Of a stretch of DNA of 50,012 nt, positions 7,648 through 17,143 are shown piece after piece; within the stretch, counting starts at the first letter, position 1, and each line of letters opens with the position of its first letter. This DNA comes from an uncultured Prevotellaceae bacterium (lineage in GTDB: Bacteria; Bacteroidota; Bacteroidia; Bacteroidales; Bacteroidaceae), in contig ONHN01000011.1 of assembly GCA_900317635.1 (NCBI GenBank), positions 1 to 50,012 of the forward strand, written 5' to 3'. The notes under the pieces are model-generated. The model had not been told where the DNA came from. It did no database searches and saw only the letters and a program-made list of their open reading frames with translations. Both the position numbers and the translations under genes were made by a program.

Positions 7648-10623
7648 TTAAAATAGTACTTTACGTCCGTCGCGGATATAGATGCCGCTGGCAGCACTGC
7701 GCACGCGGCGACCCTGGAGGTCGAAGGTACGCGAAGACGTGGACGTTTGCAGGGCGGGGGCTGTTATGCTCGTGGGGTCGCTAAAGGTAAAGCCACGCAC
7801 GGGGGCGGGTTCATCGCTGACGAGGTAGGCCTTGCGGGCATCGTTGAGGAAGGCACCGCCGTCGGCAGCTCCATAGTAGAAGCCGATGGTGCTTATGTCC
7901 GTAGCGTCGGCCAGGGCCAACTTGTAGTAGTACGTGCCACCCGTAGTGAGCTCTTGCACCAGCGTGCCGCGCAGGTCGTTGGCGACAGGTTGGAAGCCGT
8001 CTTCGTCGGTAATCTCGAAGACGTAGCGACCATCGCGCGCCTTGATGAGCACTGCCGTTTCGGCGGGGATGACGTCGCCTGGCTGATAGCAGAAGTCGAT
8101 GTTGAGGCGTCCGCCCGAGAGGGTGACGGCGGCGGCCTCTACGCCTTCGGGCACGACGAGGGGCAGGTCGTAGTAGAGCGTGCCGTAGCCAGCTCCCGTT
8201 ACTACGAGCTGGGTTTCGTTTTCGAAGAACGTCATTTCAATCTTGTTGATATTGGCAGCTACCTGCTCCGTCGTTTCGGCATCGATGTAGGCACGGTTGG
8301 GCAGGAGATAGCGGTTGGATGGGTGAGCCAGGATGGCCTTACCGCTGGAGTTCTTGGAAAGAATCCAATAGTTCTTGCGCGCTGTTTTACCCTCGGCGGT
8401 GTTGAAGTCGCCAAAGTCGTTGGTCTGAGCGTTTTCGCGTCCCACGGTTTGTTCGCTCTCGGCAATGCCTTTCCACACGTTGCCCTCGAAGATAGCGACA
8501 TCCTCGGGCGAGGGCATCTTTCCTGCTGGCCACACGTTGAGCATGACGCTCTTGCTGCCTTGGGCTTGCGTCGTGCTGCGAACGAAGACGGCGTTGCCGG
8601 CTGGCACGTTCTGCACCTTCGTCATTTGCACCTGGCCTTTGCGCTTGTCGGCAGCAGGAGCTTCGACAGGCGTTTGCAGCCACCCGCCTTGGAAGATGTC
8701 AACCGTTTGACCCGCTTTGAGTGTACCCACGGCGAAGTCGAAAGGGAAGTAGGCGGAGGTCCAGTCGTAGTCGCTGGCATCGACCAGCAAGGGGAGCTCG
8801 AGCGTGGGTGCGGGAGAGATGATCCACGCGGAGTTGGTGTTTTTAGCACTGCTGGCTGCTTTCACCACACCGCCCTGGGCACCGTCGGCTATGCCTTGCA
8901 CGGCAAGGTAGCCACTGGCTACGTCGGCACCCGTGCCGCTCGTCGTGCTATACACGCAGAGGGCATACTGTCCGTCGATGAGGCGTTGGAGGTAGAAGCG
9001 GGCGGCATCGGCTTTGGTCGTTGCCGTTTTGGGACAATTGGTGGTAGCGTCGATCGTGCTACCGATGTAGCGCCCCGTGTTGGCGTTGCGTATAATATAA
9101 ATATTGTGTTCGGGGGAGAGCAAGCCCGTAGCATTCTCGCCGTTCAGGGCACCATGACCTACGAGTTCGAACTGCCAGAGGGCACTGGCATGACTCATGT
9201 TGCGCTGGGCAGCATAGTAGTCGACGGTGCGGGCATGATAGAAGAAGGCGGCCTCGTCAGCATCGTAGCTGAAAGCGCCCGTTTCGTCGCGGCGATAGGT
9301 GGCGTGGGTATGGTCTACGTCTTCAAGCCAACCGCCACCATTGAAGACATCGGCGGCATAGTCGGAAATGCTACGCGCTACGTTGCGAATGCGATAGAAA
9401 CCATCGGTGTTCAATTCGGGCGACTCGCCCTCGAGCGTCTCGTCGATAGTGCTGAGGTCGCTGACGGGGATGAACTCCCAGTCGGAAGCGAAGCCCTGGT
9501 CGCTACGGGCATAGATGGCGTGGTCGTTGGCGGTGGTGTTCATTGAGAACCAACCGTTCGTGGCCGAAGCCTTCTGCAGGGAAGCGTAGCGCATGTCGCC
9601 GTCGCTACTCTTGACGATGGTGGTATTGTATGCATCGTTGGCCGTGAGGTTCCACGAAGCGGTATTGTCGCTAATGCTGACGCGAATGGAGGAGCCTGCA
9701 CCAGCCTTGCTCGTGAGGAAAGACGTGCCGCCTACCTGACCCAACTGCCATACGCTGAGCTGCGTGGGTACCGTGACGCTTTGCAGCGCAGTGCCGAGGG
9801 CATCGGGTGTGAGGTAATAGCCGTGGCGACGGTTGCGAAGCAGGTAGTTTTGGCCTGCAGGGAAGGCGGCCACTGTTTGCGCATCGGTGCGAGCCTTTTT
9901 GGCTGCATCGATGGCCTGAATGAGGGCTTTGAAGCTGGCACCCTTCGTGCGGTCGGCAGCCTCGTAGGTGGAGAGGTTGGCCACACCATTGGCTGCTGCT
10001 ATGTCGAGCAGGTCTTGATAGGAAAGGAAGACATACTTAAAGTAGTCCTGATTTTCTATTGTCCCAGTCTTGACAAAGACGTTGTCTTCGCCAATGAGGG
10101 CAATGTTGTCGTAGTACCAACTATTGCCCGTAGAGCCCACACCAGTAGAAATGGTGCAACCCACGCGGTCGTAGGGATTGGCAGTGATGTACCACACGGC
10201 ATCGCTCGTCTGTTGCGAGAAGAAAGCTAAGTTGTTATTGTACTGACGGGCATTGCTCAGATAGGGACCTTCGAACGTGTTGCTTGCGTATGCGTGAGTT
10301 TCTTGCTCAGCACCCACAGAGGCGATGTAACACCCCTCGCTGGCACTCGTAGCTCCATTTACGGCCACGAAATACCACAGCGAGGCATCGTCCATGTTTT
10401 TGCTGACGCGCTCGAGCTTCGGACGATTTCGGTTGTAGCCATTATAACGCAGGTAGCGATACTCATGCGTGTTATCCGAATCGAGGTTCGGATAGGCATT
10501 CATAATGACATAGTAAACGGGCGAGGCCGATGTACTAAGTTGCGGAGGGTCCGCCGGGCCAGCCGCAGATGGTAGCGCCCCCGCCACAGACAGCAGGAGA
10601 ACACCCAAAAATGTTTTTCTCAT
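7648..10623 (-). CDS. Secreted ~990-aa surface protein with 'GRRV...GRKVLF' tail
   Basis: 991-aa protein with a signal peptide (MRKTFLGVLLLSVAGALPSA). It contains repeated modules rich in Tyr, Trp, Asn and Gly (QNYLLRNRRHGYYL, DGFYRIRNVARS, HNIYIIRNANTGRYIGS) that look like carbohydrate-binding or ricin-like repeats of Prevotella surface proteins; this is a resemblance only. The end (TFDLQGRRVRSAASGIYIRD, then GRKVLF) is the short tail shared with the 989-aa protein at 39618, so the two are probably distant paralogues. A TATTTTTG box at 10910-10917 would give a 5' leader of about 280 nt. The translation start region is duplicated (see 10611-10667). Function unknown. Confidence 0.85.
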   Translation of the reverse strand: MRKTFLGVLLLSVAGALPSAAGPADPPQLSTSASPVYYVIMNAYPNLDSDNTHEYRYLRYNGYNRNRPKLERVSKNMDDASLWYFVAVNGATSASEGCYIASVGAEQETHAYASNTFEGPYLSNARQYNNNLAFFSQQTSDAVWYITANPYDRVGCTISTGVGSTGNSWYYDNIALIGEDNVFVKTGTIENQDYFKYVFLSYQDLLDIAAANGVANLSTYEAADRTKGASFKALIQAIDAAKKARTDAQTVAAFPAGQNYLLRNRRHGYYLTPDALGTALQSVTVPTQLSVWQLGQVGGTSFLTSKAGAGSSIRVSISDNTASWNLTANDAYNTTIVKSSDGDMRYASLQKASATNGWFSMNTTANDHAIYARSDQGFASDWEFIPVSDLSTIDETLEGESPELNTDGFYRIRNVARSISDYAADVFNGGGWLEDVDHTHATYRRDETGAFSYDADEAAFFYHARTVDYYAAQRNMSHASALWQFELVGHGALNGENATGLLSPEHNIYIIRNANTGRYIGSTIDATTNCPKTATTKADAARFYLQRLIDGQYALCVYSTTSGTGADVASGYLAVQGIADGAQGGVVKAASSAKNTNSAWIISPAPTLELPLLVDASDYDWTSAYFPFDFAVGTLKAGQTVDIFQGGWLQTPVEAPAADKRKGQVQMTKVQNVPAGNAVFVRSTTQAQGSKSVMLNVWPAGKMPSPEDVAIFEGNVWKGIAESEQTVGRENAQTNDFGDFNTAEGKTARKNYWILSKNSSGKAILAHPSNRYLLPNRAYIDAETTEQVAANINKIEMTFFENETQLVVTGAGYGTLYYDLPLVVPEGVEAAAVTLSGGRLNIDFCYQPGDVIPAETAVLIKARDGRYVFEITDEDGFQPVANDLRGTLVQELTTGGTYYYKLALADATDISTIGFYYGAADGGAFLNDARKAYLVSDEPAPVRGFTFSDPTSITAPALQTSTSSRTFDLQGRRVRSAASGIYIRDGRKVLF

Positions 10624-10667
10624 TGTTATTGTTTAGTTAATGTTTTTCTCATTGTTATTGTTTAGTT
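10611..10667 (-). repeat. 29-bp tandem duplication of the translation start region
   Basis: The 28-nt block covering the start codon and its upstream leader (10611-10638) is repeated at 10640-10667, period 29. Read on the minus strand, the outer copy begins its own ATG and runs as the 8-codon frame MRKTLTKQ (10626-10652), stopping 2 nt before the real ATG of the 991-aa gene. This creates a mini-cistron directly upstream of the gene. Confidence 0.8.
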
Positions 10668-10909
10668 TTTGTGTTGCTCAGAATAAGAGGAATGAACTTA
10701 AGGGGCGGGTGAGCGAAAATGGGAGATAACCTTTTTCCAGCAATCAAGTTCATCAGACAGGGAAGGTTCCAGCCATCTCATCTACGGTTTTTACCCATAG
10801 TTTCATCAGTCTGCATCATCTTCATCAAGTCCCTAAGCATCTATCATCAATGCTTTTTATACCAACTAATATGGCATATAGACCAAAGCACGCTCTCTTT
10901 TTGCGGGTG

Positions 10910-10917
10910 CAAAAATA
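10910..10917 (-). promoter_or_regulatory. Putative -7 box for the 991-aa gene
   Basis: TATTTTTG on the minus strand fits the Bacteroidetes TAnnTTTG -7 element. A second TACTTTTG lies at 10928-10935. Either would imply a leader of about 280-300 nt before the ATG at 10623; I see no other feature in 10668-10909. Confidence 0.35.
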
Positions 10918-11264
10918 GTAACAAGTGCAAAAGTACCCCCCCCTCAATCGTTAATCTTCGTTAAATAAGTGTTGCGAAGAAGCTCCATTTGCAGGGTGCA
11001 AAACCCACGACCTTACGCAAGGCTCTATACATCAACACAATAAAGGAACCTTCGGACATATAAAAGTAGCGCGAAGGTTTTTCGGCGGAAAAGGCCATTT
11101 GCTAACAGAACATTGCAAAAGGCGCTAAATAATATGGACGAAAGTGGGAATTTCCCCGACGGAAAAGCGCGAAGAAATATGATAGCAATGATGGGGAGAC
11201 TCTGAAGCTCCTACACAAAAAAATAAACGTTTCCGTTAAGCCAAAAGAGCAGAAAGCTTGCTTT

Positions 11265-11411
11265 ATGCCTTGGCTAAGAAAACGCAAGCTGATAAGAACG
11301 AAGAAAACCTATATATCTAAAGTAGAGAATGGACATATTGACATCCAATTATCTACGCTATTCAAGATCTTTGCAGGATTAGGCAAAAGAGTTTCGGTAA
11401 GGATATTGTAA
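11265..11411 (+). pseudogene. Truncated Xre/HigA-type antitoxin (3' remnant)
   Basis: The 48-codon frame ends TYISKVENGHIDIQLSTLFK, then IFAGLGKRVSVRIL and stop. This is the second half of the HTH and the tail of HigA-like antitoxins, which normally read ...SYVSKVEHGKIDIQLSTL... The first two helices of the HTH are missing, and MPWLRKRKLIRTKK in front is not an HTH start. No intact RelE/HigB-like toxin is visible upstream (10980-11260). It looks like a decayed toxin-antitoxin locus. A short expressed peptide cannot be excluded. Confidence 0.6.
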
Positions 11412-11441
11412 AGGATGCAGAAACTTCTGCAGGATAACACA

Positions 11442-11517
11442 AGTGACAAGTGACGAGTGACAAGTTGCAGCAGCGCTTATTAGGGCGTAGCCAACTTGTC
11501 ACTCGTCACTTGTTACT
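11442..11517. repeat. Foldback TGACAAGTGACGAGTGACAAGT repeat
   Basis: The left arm 11442-11467 and right arm 11492-11517 are reverse complements over 26 bp with one mismatch, around a 24-nt loop. It sits just past the stop of the lpxA-like gene (11537) and may act as its terminator, although no U-tract follows. Single arms of the same family occur near 7628, 18820, 20165 and 33572. Confidence 0.75.
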
Positions 11518-11536
11518 TAAAGCGTCGCTCGTCACG

Positions 11537-12328
11537 CTATGCTTCGCGGCGGACGATGCCGCGCGTTGACTGCGAGAGGAAGTTGGTGATGACTTCTATC
11601 TCGGGACTTTGCGGTATTTGCTCCTTTATTTTCAGGATGACATCGCTAAGGTCGTCGCCACCACTGTAGAGCATGCGATAGGCATTGGTGACGTGGCGTA
11701 GCATGCGTTCGTCCATGCCTGCCTTTTGGAGAATCTGGGCATTGACACCGTGATAGCCTGCGGGGTGACCGCCAATGATGAGGTAGGGCGGCACGTCCTT
11801 CTGCACGCATACTCCACTCTGCACAAGGCTGTAGCGTCCGATGCGCGCCTTGTGCTGAACAATAACGCCTGAAGAGAGGATGCTGTGGAAGTTGACGCGG
11901 CAGTCGCCTGCTACCTGCGCTCCGATGCCGAGCACGCAAGCGTCATGCACGTGAACGTCGTGACAAATGTGTACACCGTCCATGAGGAAGCAGTCGTTAC
12001 CGATAACGGTGGCACTGTCGTCGTTGAGGCCTCCGGCAATGACGACGTTCTCGCGAATGCGATTGCCGTTGCCTATCACGACGTTGGTGCGATGGCCCGT
12101 TTGATAGCGGAAGCTTTGGGGCGTGGCACCGATAACGGCACCTTGGTAGATATAGTTGCCCTCGCCAATCTGAGCACCTTCAAGGATGCTGGAATGCGCC
12201 ATGACAACGGTGCCCGCACCAATGCGTACATCTTTATCTATATAGGCAAAAGGATGAACCTTCACGCCCTCGCCCAATTGTGCTGAGGGATGAATATAGG
12301 CCAAAGGACTAATGAGTTCGGATTGCAT
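11537..12328 (-). CDS. lpxA: Acyl-ACP--UDP-N-acetylglucosamine O-acyltransferase (LpxA-like)
   Basis: 263-aa left-handed beta-helix protein, essentially the length of E. coli LpxA (262). It transfers a 3-hydroxyacyl chain from ACP to UDP-GlcNAc, the first step of lipid A synthesis, in the cytosol. Hexapeptide repeats fill the first two thirds. IYQGAVIGATPQ, NRIRENVVI and VHICHD match LpxA blocks, with His123 aligning to the catalytic His125. QKDVPPYLIIGGHPAGYHGVN and the closing STRGIVRR are typical. The start at 12328 (MQSELISPLAYIHPSAQ) fits the family; a longer frame to 12400 adds non-homologous residues. It follows the tolC-like gene by 137 bp at the end of an RND efflux operon instead of next to lpxC/fabZ, so a second genomic copy is likely. 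Confidence 0.88.
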   Translation of the reverse strand: MQSELISPLAYIHPSAQLGEGVKVHPFAYIDKDVRIGAGTVVMAHSSILEGAQIGEGNYIYQGAVIGATPQSFRYQTGHRTNVVIGNGNRIRENVVIAGGLNDDSATVIGNDCFLMDGVHICHDVHVHDACVLGIGAQVAGDCRVNFHSILSSGVIVQHKARIGRYSLVQSGVCVQKDVPPYLIIGGHPAGYHGVNAQILQKAGMDERMLRHVTNAYRMLYSGGDDLSDVILKIKEQIPQSPEIEVITNFLSQSTRGIVRREA

Positions 12329-12465
12329 GATATGTGTTAGGTTTTGGGTGTTTAGTGGTTTAATGTTTATGAAACCACGAAGGGCACGAATGTTCAGCAA
12401 ATGAACACGAATGCTCTTGCGCCCAATGCGCGGTTGTTAACGTTTATTGTTTCATGTTTAATGTA

Positions 12466-13848
12466 CTACTCTCTGCCGCCGCCCAAAGCCTGATAGAGGT
12501 TGATGACGGCTTGCACTTGCTCGAACTGGTCGGAGATGAGCGAGAGCTGGGCTTGCAGCACGCCTTGTTGAGCCGAGAGGGTTTCGATGTAGGACGTCTG
12601 GCCGCCGTTGCGGAAGAGGAAGTCGGCACTCTCGTAGGCTGACTGCACCTCTTTGAGATAGAGGCGGTCGCCTTCGGTGCGCTGGATGGCGGTTTGGTAG
12701 TCGCCAAGGGCGTTGGTCACTTCGTTGCCCGCCTTGAGGAGCTGTTGCTCGAAGTCGAGTTGTGCGGCCTCTTGCTGCAACTTAGAGATTTTCAGGTTAG
12801 CGCGAAGTTTGCCTTGCGCAAAGATGGGTTGCGTGAGTCCGGCAATGGCAGAGAGCAACATCTTGCCAGGATTGACAATCATGCCCGCATTGTTGGTCCA
12901 ACCTGCCGAACCGCTGAGCGTGAGCTGCGGATAGAACGCGCCTTTAGCACCCAGCACACCGTAGTAGGCGTAGGCCAGCTGCAATTCGGCGGCGCGCACA
13001 TCGGGACGGTTTTGCAGGAGCTGCAGGGGGACACCCACTTGCAAACTTTGTGGGAATCGCGCACCTTCCAGCGTGCCGCGCGGAACGGCGTGGGAAGTTT
13101 CGTGGAGGAGTTCGCACAGGGCGTTCTCGGTAGCGCGAATGTTGTTGCGCAGCGTAGGCAAGCTGTTGGCCACAGTGGCACGGTTGGCTTTGGCCTGGGC
13201 CACGGCAGCGGCGGTGGTGGCACCCGTTTGGAACATAACGTCCATCGTGCGCACGTTTTCGTCCCAAAGGGCGAGGGTGCTGGTGGTTGTAGCCTCTTGC
13301 GCATCGAGCATACAGAGCGTGTAGTAGAGGTTAGCCACAGCAGCTACGATGGCGGTCTGCGTGGCTTGTTTGCCTGCGCGCGCCATGTAGAGCGTTTGCT
13401 CACTTTGCTTCTTGGCATTGCGAAGCGTGCCGAAGAGGTCAATTTGCCAACTGGCCTGAATGGGCAGGGTGTAGGCCTTCGTTGCTTTGCTAAAGTCGAA
13501 GGACGAAATGGTGCCCTGCGGCGCGAAAGCTATCTGCGGCAAGAAAGCCAGCCGGGAGGTCATAAGGCCAGCCTCGGCCTGCTTGATGGTGAGTTCGGCC
13601 TTACGAATATCGGTGTTTTCGGCCAACGCCTTCTCAATGAGTTGCTGCAGAAGCGGGTCGGTGAAGACCTCGCGCCACGGCATGTTGCCGAAACTGGTCG
13701 TGTCGGCCGACAGCACGTCGCGATAGAGGTCGACGGGGACATTGGTACTGTCGGCAGGCTGATAGTTGGAGAACAAACCTCCTGGCGACTTGCAGGAAGC
13801 AAGGGCACACAGGCTCAGCACGAATATGATGAGTTTGTTGAGATGCAT
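12466..13848 (-). CDS. TolC/NodT-family outer-membrane efflux lipoprotein
   Basis: 460-aa outer-membrane channel subunit of a tripartite RND pump. The N-terminus MHLNKLIIFVLSLCALASC ends in a lipobox (LASC), so it is a lipoprotein of the NodT/OprM type. Two long helical OEP repeats are visible, roughly residues 60-250 and 265-455. NRPDVRAAELQLA, at the start of the second repeat, is a hallmark of the family. It lies 91 bp downstream of the acrB-like gene in the same direction. Substrate unknown. Confidence 0.92.
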   Translation of the reverse strand: MHLNKLIIFVLSLCALASCKSPGGLFSNYQPADSTNVPVDLYRDVLSADTTSFGNMPWREVFTDPLLQQLIEKALAENTDIRKAELTIKQAEAGLMTSRLAFLPQIAFAPQGTISSFDFSKATKAYTLPIQASWQIDLFGTLRNAKKQSEQTLYMARAGKQATQTAIVAAVANLYYTLCMLDAQEATTTSTLALWDENVRTMDVMFQTGATTAAAVAQAKANRATVANSLPTLRNNIRATENALCELLHETSHAVPRGTLEGARFPQSLQVGVPLQLLQNRPDVRAAELQLAYAYYGVLGAKGAFYPQLTLSGSAGWTNNAGMIVNPGKMLLSAIAGLTQPIFAQGKLRANLKISKLQQEAAQLDFEQQLLKAGNEVTNALGDYQTAIQRTEGDRLYLKEVQSAYESADFLFRNGGQTSYIETLSAQQGVLQAQLSLISDQFEQVQAVINLYQALGGGRE

Positions 13849-13939
13849 GGTTAACGTTTAATGTTTATGTGTTCTGACCCCACCCTCTGCCCTCTCCCCT
13901 TAAAGAAAGGGGAGGAGGGGCAGCGTGGGCTTATAGTGC

Positions 13940-16900
13940 TTACGACTTGCTATACTGTTCGATATCGGGTTCGGCATCGGCATTGTCAATGTCTTCCCAA
14001 ACCATTGGTTTTACTTTCTCTTGCAGATACTGGAAGATAACGAAGAGGCCGGGCACGATGAAGATTTGGCATATCATACCTATCAACATACCACCCACGG
14101 CAGCGGTACCGAGCGAGCGGTTACCATTACCGCCAACACCGAAGGCAAACATCATAGGCAGCAGACCAATAATCATGGCGAACGAGGTCATCAAGATGGG
14201 GCGCAGACGCGCACTGGCACCGAGGACGGAGGCCCACGTGATGTTCATACCCATCTTGCGACGTTCCAGCGCAAACTCAACAATCAGGATGGCGTTCTTG
14301 GCCAACAGACCGATGAGCATGATGAGAGCAATCTGCGTGTAGATGTTGTTTTGCGCCGCACCAAAGATAGGCAACAAGTTGTTGATGCCGCCCATCATGT
14401 GGATGAAGATGAACGAGCCTGCTAAGCCGAACGGTACGGAAAGGATAACGGCAAAGGGAAGCAGATAGCTTTCGTACTGGGCCGAGAGCAGCAAGTAGAT
14501 GAAGACGATACAGAGGGCGAAGATGATGCCCGTCATACCCGAAGCGTTGGCCTCGTCGCGCGACATGCTGGAGAACTCGAAGCTGTAACCTTGTGGCAGC
14601 ATGCGCTCGGCTGTCTCGGAAATGGCCTCCATCGCCTGACCCGAGGTGTAACCTTCAGCTGGCGTACCATTCACGGCAATTGACGTAAAGAGGTTGAAGC
14701 GGGTGATGTTGTCGGGACCATAAACGCGCTGAATGTTCATAAACTGCGTGATGGGCGCCATATCGAAACCCGTGCGCACCATGACTTTCTTCAAGGATTC
14801 CACATCGATGCGCTGGCTGGGGTCGGCTTGTATCATGACGCGATAGAGCTTACCGAAACGGTTGAAGTTGGAGGCATACAAACCACCATAGTAACCTTGC
14901 AGCGTCGTGAGAATGTCGCTGGGCGTGAGGCCCGACTTAGCACACTGGGCTGCATCGATGTCGATGAGGTATTGCGGGAACGAGGGGTTGAACGTGGTCT
15001 GCGCCTGCTGTATCTCGGGACGTTTCTCAAGTTCAGCAAGGAAGTTTTTCGCCACGTCGAAGAACTTATCCAAGTCGCCGCCCGTACGGTCCTGCAACGA
15101 GAAGGAGAAACCGCCAGAAGCACCGAAGCCGGGCACCATCGGGGGCTGGAAGAAAATGCACTGCGCATCTTTTATCGCGTCGCGACACTTGAGGATAAGC
15201 ATAATGGCAATGATCTGCGCACTCTCCTTCAGCGAACGCTCTTCCCATGGCTTGAGCTTGATGAAGAACGTGCCGTAGCTGGCACCTTGTCCGCCAGTCA
15301 CACCGAAGCCCGACACCCTGGCACGCGTCAGGACAGCGGGGCTGGAAGCCACAATGCTGTCAACCTGTTCGAGGACGCGGTCCGTGCGGTCTTGCGACGT
15401 GCCAGGAGGCAGCGTGACAGCACCCATGACGAAGCCCGTGTCTTCCGAGGGAATAAGGGCCTGCGGCGTGCGGCTCATCAAGAAGAAGAGGCCCGCGATA
15501 CCCACAACGACAGCACCTATGGAGATGAGGGGCTTGCGCGTAATCTTAACGACGGTGTTCTTATACTTATTAAGCTGATGGTCGAAGAAGCGGTTGAACC
15601 AAGCGTGGAAACGACCGACAACGGTCAATTTCTTGCCTTCCTCCTCTTCGTGAGGTTTCAAGAAGATAGCGCAGAGGGCTGGCGAAAGCGTCAAGGCGTT
15701 CAGTGCAGAGAAAGCTATGGAGACGGCCATCGTGATACCAAACTCACGATAGAACGTTCCGCTCGTTCCGCCCATGAAGCTCACGGGGATGAACACGGCC
15801 ATCATCACGAGCGTAATGCTCAAAATGGCACCGCCCAACTCGCTCATGGCGTCAATGCTGGCCTTCTTGGCGGAGGTGTAGCCCTGGTCGAGCTTGGCGT
15901 GGACACCCTCCACAACAACAATGGCGTCGTCCACCACAATGGCAATGGCCAGCACAAGGGCATTTAGCGTCAACAAGTTGAGCGAGAAGCCTATTAGGTT
16001 GAGCGCAAAGAACGTACCTATCAACGACACGGGGATGGCAATGGCCGGAATGAGCGTTGAGCGCATGTCTTGCAGGAAGATATACACCACGATGAACACC
16101 AACAGGAAGGCCTCAATCAGCGTCTCCATCACTTCGTCCATAGAGGCGTAGAGGAAGTCGTTGACGTTGTTCAGCTCTACGATGTCGAAGCCTTCGGGCA
16201 TCGTCTTGCGTGCTTCATCGAAGAACTCTTCAATGCTCTCTACCGTCGTCGTAGCGTTGGTTCCAGCCAGCTGATAGACGATACACGTTACGGCCTTGTG
16301 GCCATTGGTGTGGCTGGAGAAAGAATAGGTTTCGCGGCCTAACTCGAGGCGTGCCACGTCGCGCAGGCGGAGCACTTCGCCGTCGGGCAAGGCTTTCAAA
16401 ATCATGTCCTCAAACTCCGTTTCGGTAGAGAGACGACCTTTCCAGCGCAGCGTGTATTGGAACGTTTGGTTTTCACGTTCACCGATAACGCCTGGCGCAG
16501 CCTCAATGTTTTGCGTTGCCAGCAAGGCCATGATGTCGGAGGGCATCATTTGGAATTCGGCCATCTTGGCGGGGTCGAGCCATATACGCATGGAGTAGTT
16601 ACCACCCAGCACTTCGGCATCGCCTACACCGTTGATACGTTTCACCTGCGGAATGACGTTAATCTGCGCATAGTTCTCAACAAACTCTTGCGAGTACTTA
16701 TCGCTCGTGTCAACCACGGAGAATACGGCGAGCATCGAGTTCTGACGCTTCTGCGTAATCACACCAACGCGCGTTACTTCGGCTGGCAACAAACCTTGGG
16801 CCATCGCCACGCGGTTTTGCACGTTCACAGCAGCCATATCGGGGTCGGTGCCTTGCTTAAATGTAATCGTGATACGCGCCGAGCCAGTACTCGTGGCGGT

Positions 16901-17143
16901 GGAGGACATATAGTCCATGCCTTCAACACCATTGATTTGCTCTTCAAGAGGCACAATCACAGAGTTCAACACGGTTTGCGCATTTGCACCCGTATAGGAC
17001 GTGCTCACCGAGATGGTGGGCGGCGCAATATCGGGATACTGCAATACCGGCAAGCTGAGAAGGCCCATGAAACCTAAAATAACGATGAGAATGGATATCA
17101 CCGTCGAAAGCACTGGCCTTTCTATAAAGCGGGATAAATTCAT
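13940..17143 (-). CDS. RND efflux pump inner-membrane permease (AcrB/HAE1 family)
   Basis: 1067-aa proton-driven drug or solute exporter, standard HAE1 length. The N-terminal helix carries the usual FIERPVLSTVISI start. The proton-relay Asp pair is present in AIAIVVDDAIVVVE (near residue 405), and the partner Lys in LLAKNAILIVEFA (near 940). Porter-domain blocks such as GVEGMDYMSSTATSTG and DPDMAAVNVQNRV are conserved. It is the middle gene of acrA-acrB-tolC, with 102 bp and 91 bp gaps. Hydrophobic multidrug substrates are likely from family membership; the true substrate cannot be read from the sequence. Confidence 0.95.
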   Translation of the reverse strand: MNLSRFIERPVLSTVISILIVILGFMGLLSLPVLQYPDIAPPTISVSTSYTGANAQTVLNSVIVPLEEQINGVEGMDYMSSTATSTGSARITITFKQGTDPDMAAVNVQNRVAMAQGLLPAEVTRVGVITQKRQNSMLAVFSVVDTSDKYSQEFVENYAQINVIPQVKRINGVGDAEVLGGNYSMRIWLDPAKMAEFQMMPSDIMALLATQNIEAAPGVIGERENQTFQYTLRWKGRLSTETEFEDMILKALPDGEVLRLRDVARLELGRETYSFSSHTNGHKAVTCIVYQLAGTNATTTVESIEEFFDEARKTMPEGFDIVELNNVNDFLYASMDEVMETLIEAFLLVFIVVYIFLQDMRSTLIPAIAIPVSLIGTFFALNLIGFSLNLLTLNALVLAIAIVVDDAIVVVEGVHAKLDQGYTSAKKASIDAMSELGGAILSITLVMMAVFIPVSFMGGTSGTFYREFGITMAVSIAFSALNALTLSPALCAIFLKPHEEEEGKKLTVVGRFHAWFNRFFDHQLNKYKNTVVKITRKPLISIGAVVVGIAGLFFLMSRTPQALIPSEDTGFVMGAVTLPPGTSQDRTDRVLEQVDSIVASSPAVLTRARVSGFGVTGGQGASYGTFFIKLKPWEERSLKESAQIIAIMLILKCRDAIKDAQCIFFQPPMVPGFGASGGFSFSLQDRTGGDLDKFFDVAKNFLAELEKRPEIQQAQTTFNPSFPQYLIDIDAAQCAKSGLTPSDILTTLQGYYGGLYASNFNRFGKLYRVMIQADPSQRIDVESLKKVMVRTGFDMAPITQFMNIQRVYGPDNITRFNLFTSIAVNGTPAEGYTSGQAMEAISETAERMLPQGYSFEFSSMSRDEANASGMTGIIFALCIVFIYLLLSAQYESYLLPFAVILSVPFGLAGSFIFIHMMGGINNLLPIFGAAQNNIYTQIALIMLIGLLAKNAILIVEFALERRKMGMNITWASVLGASARLRPILMTSFAMIIGLLPMMFAFGVGGNGNRSLGTAAVGGMLIGMICQIFIVPGLFVIFQYLQEKVKPMVWEDIDNADAEPDIEQYSKS

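Noticed and set aside
7747-9546. Long plus-strand open frame of 599 codons opposite the 991-aa gene
   Set aside because: Same reason: low-complexity mirror translation, no signal or motif, and the opposite strand encodes a credible secreted protein.
10980-11260. HigB/RelE-type toxin upstream of the antitoxin stump
   Set aside because: Frames are interrupted by stops and no RelE-like motif is recognisable.
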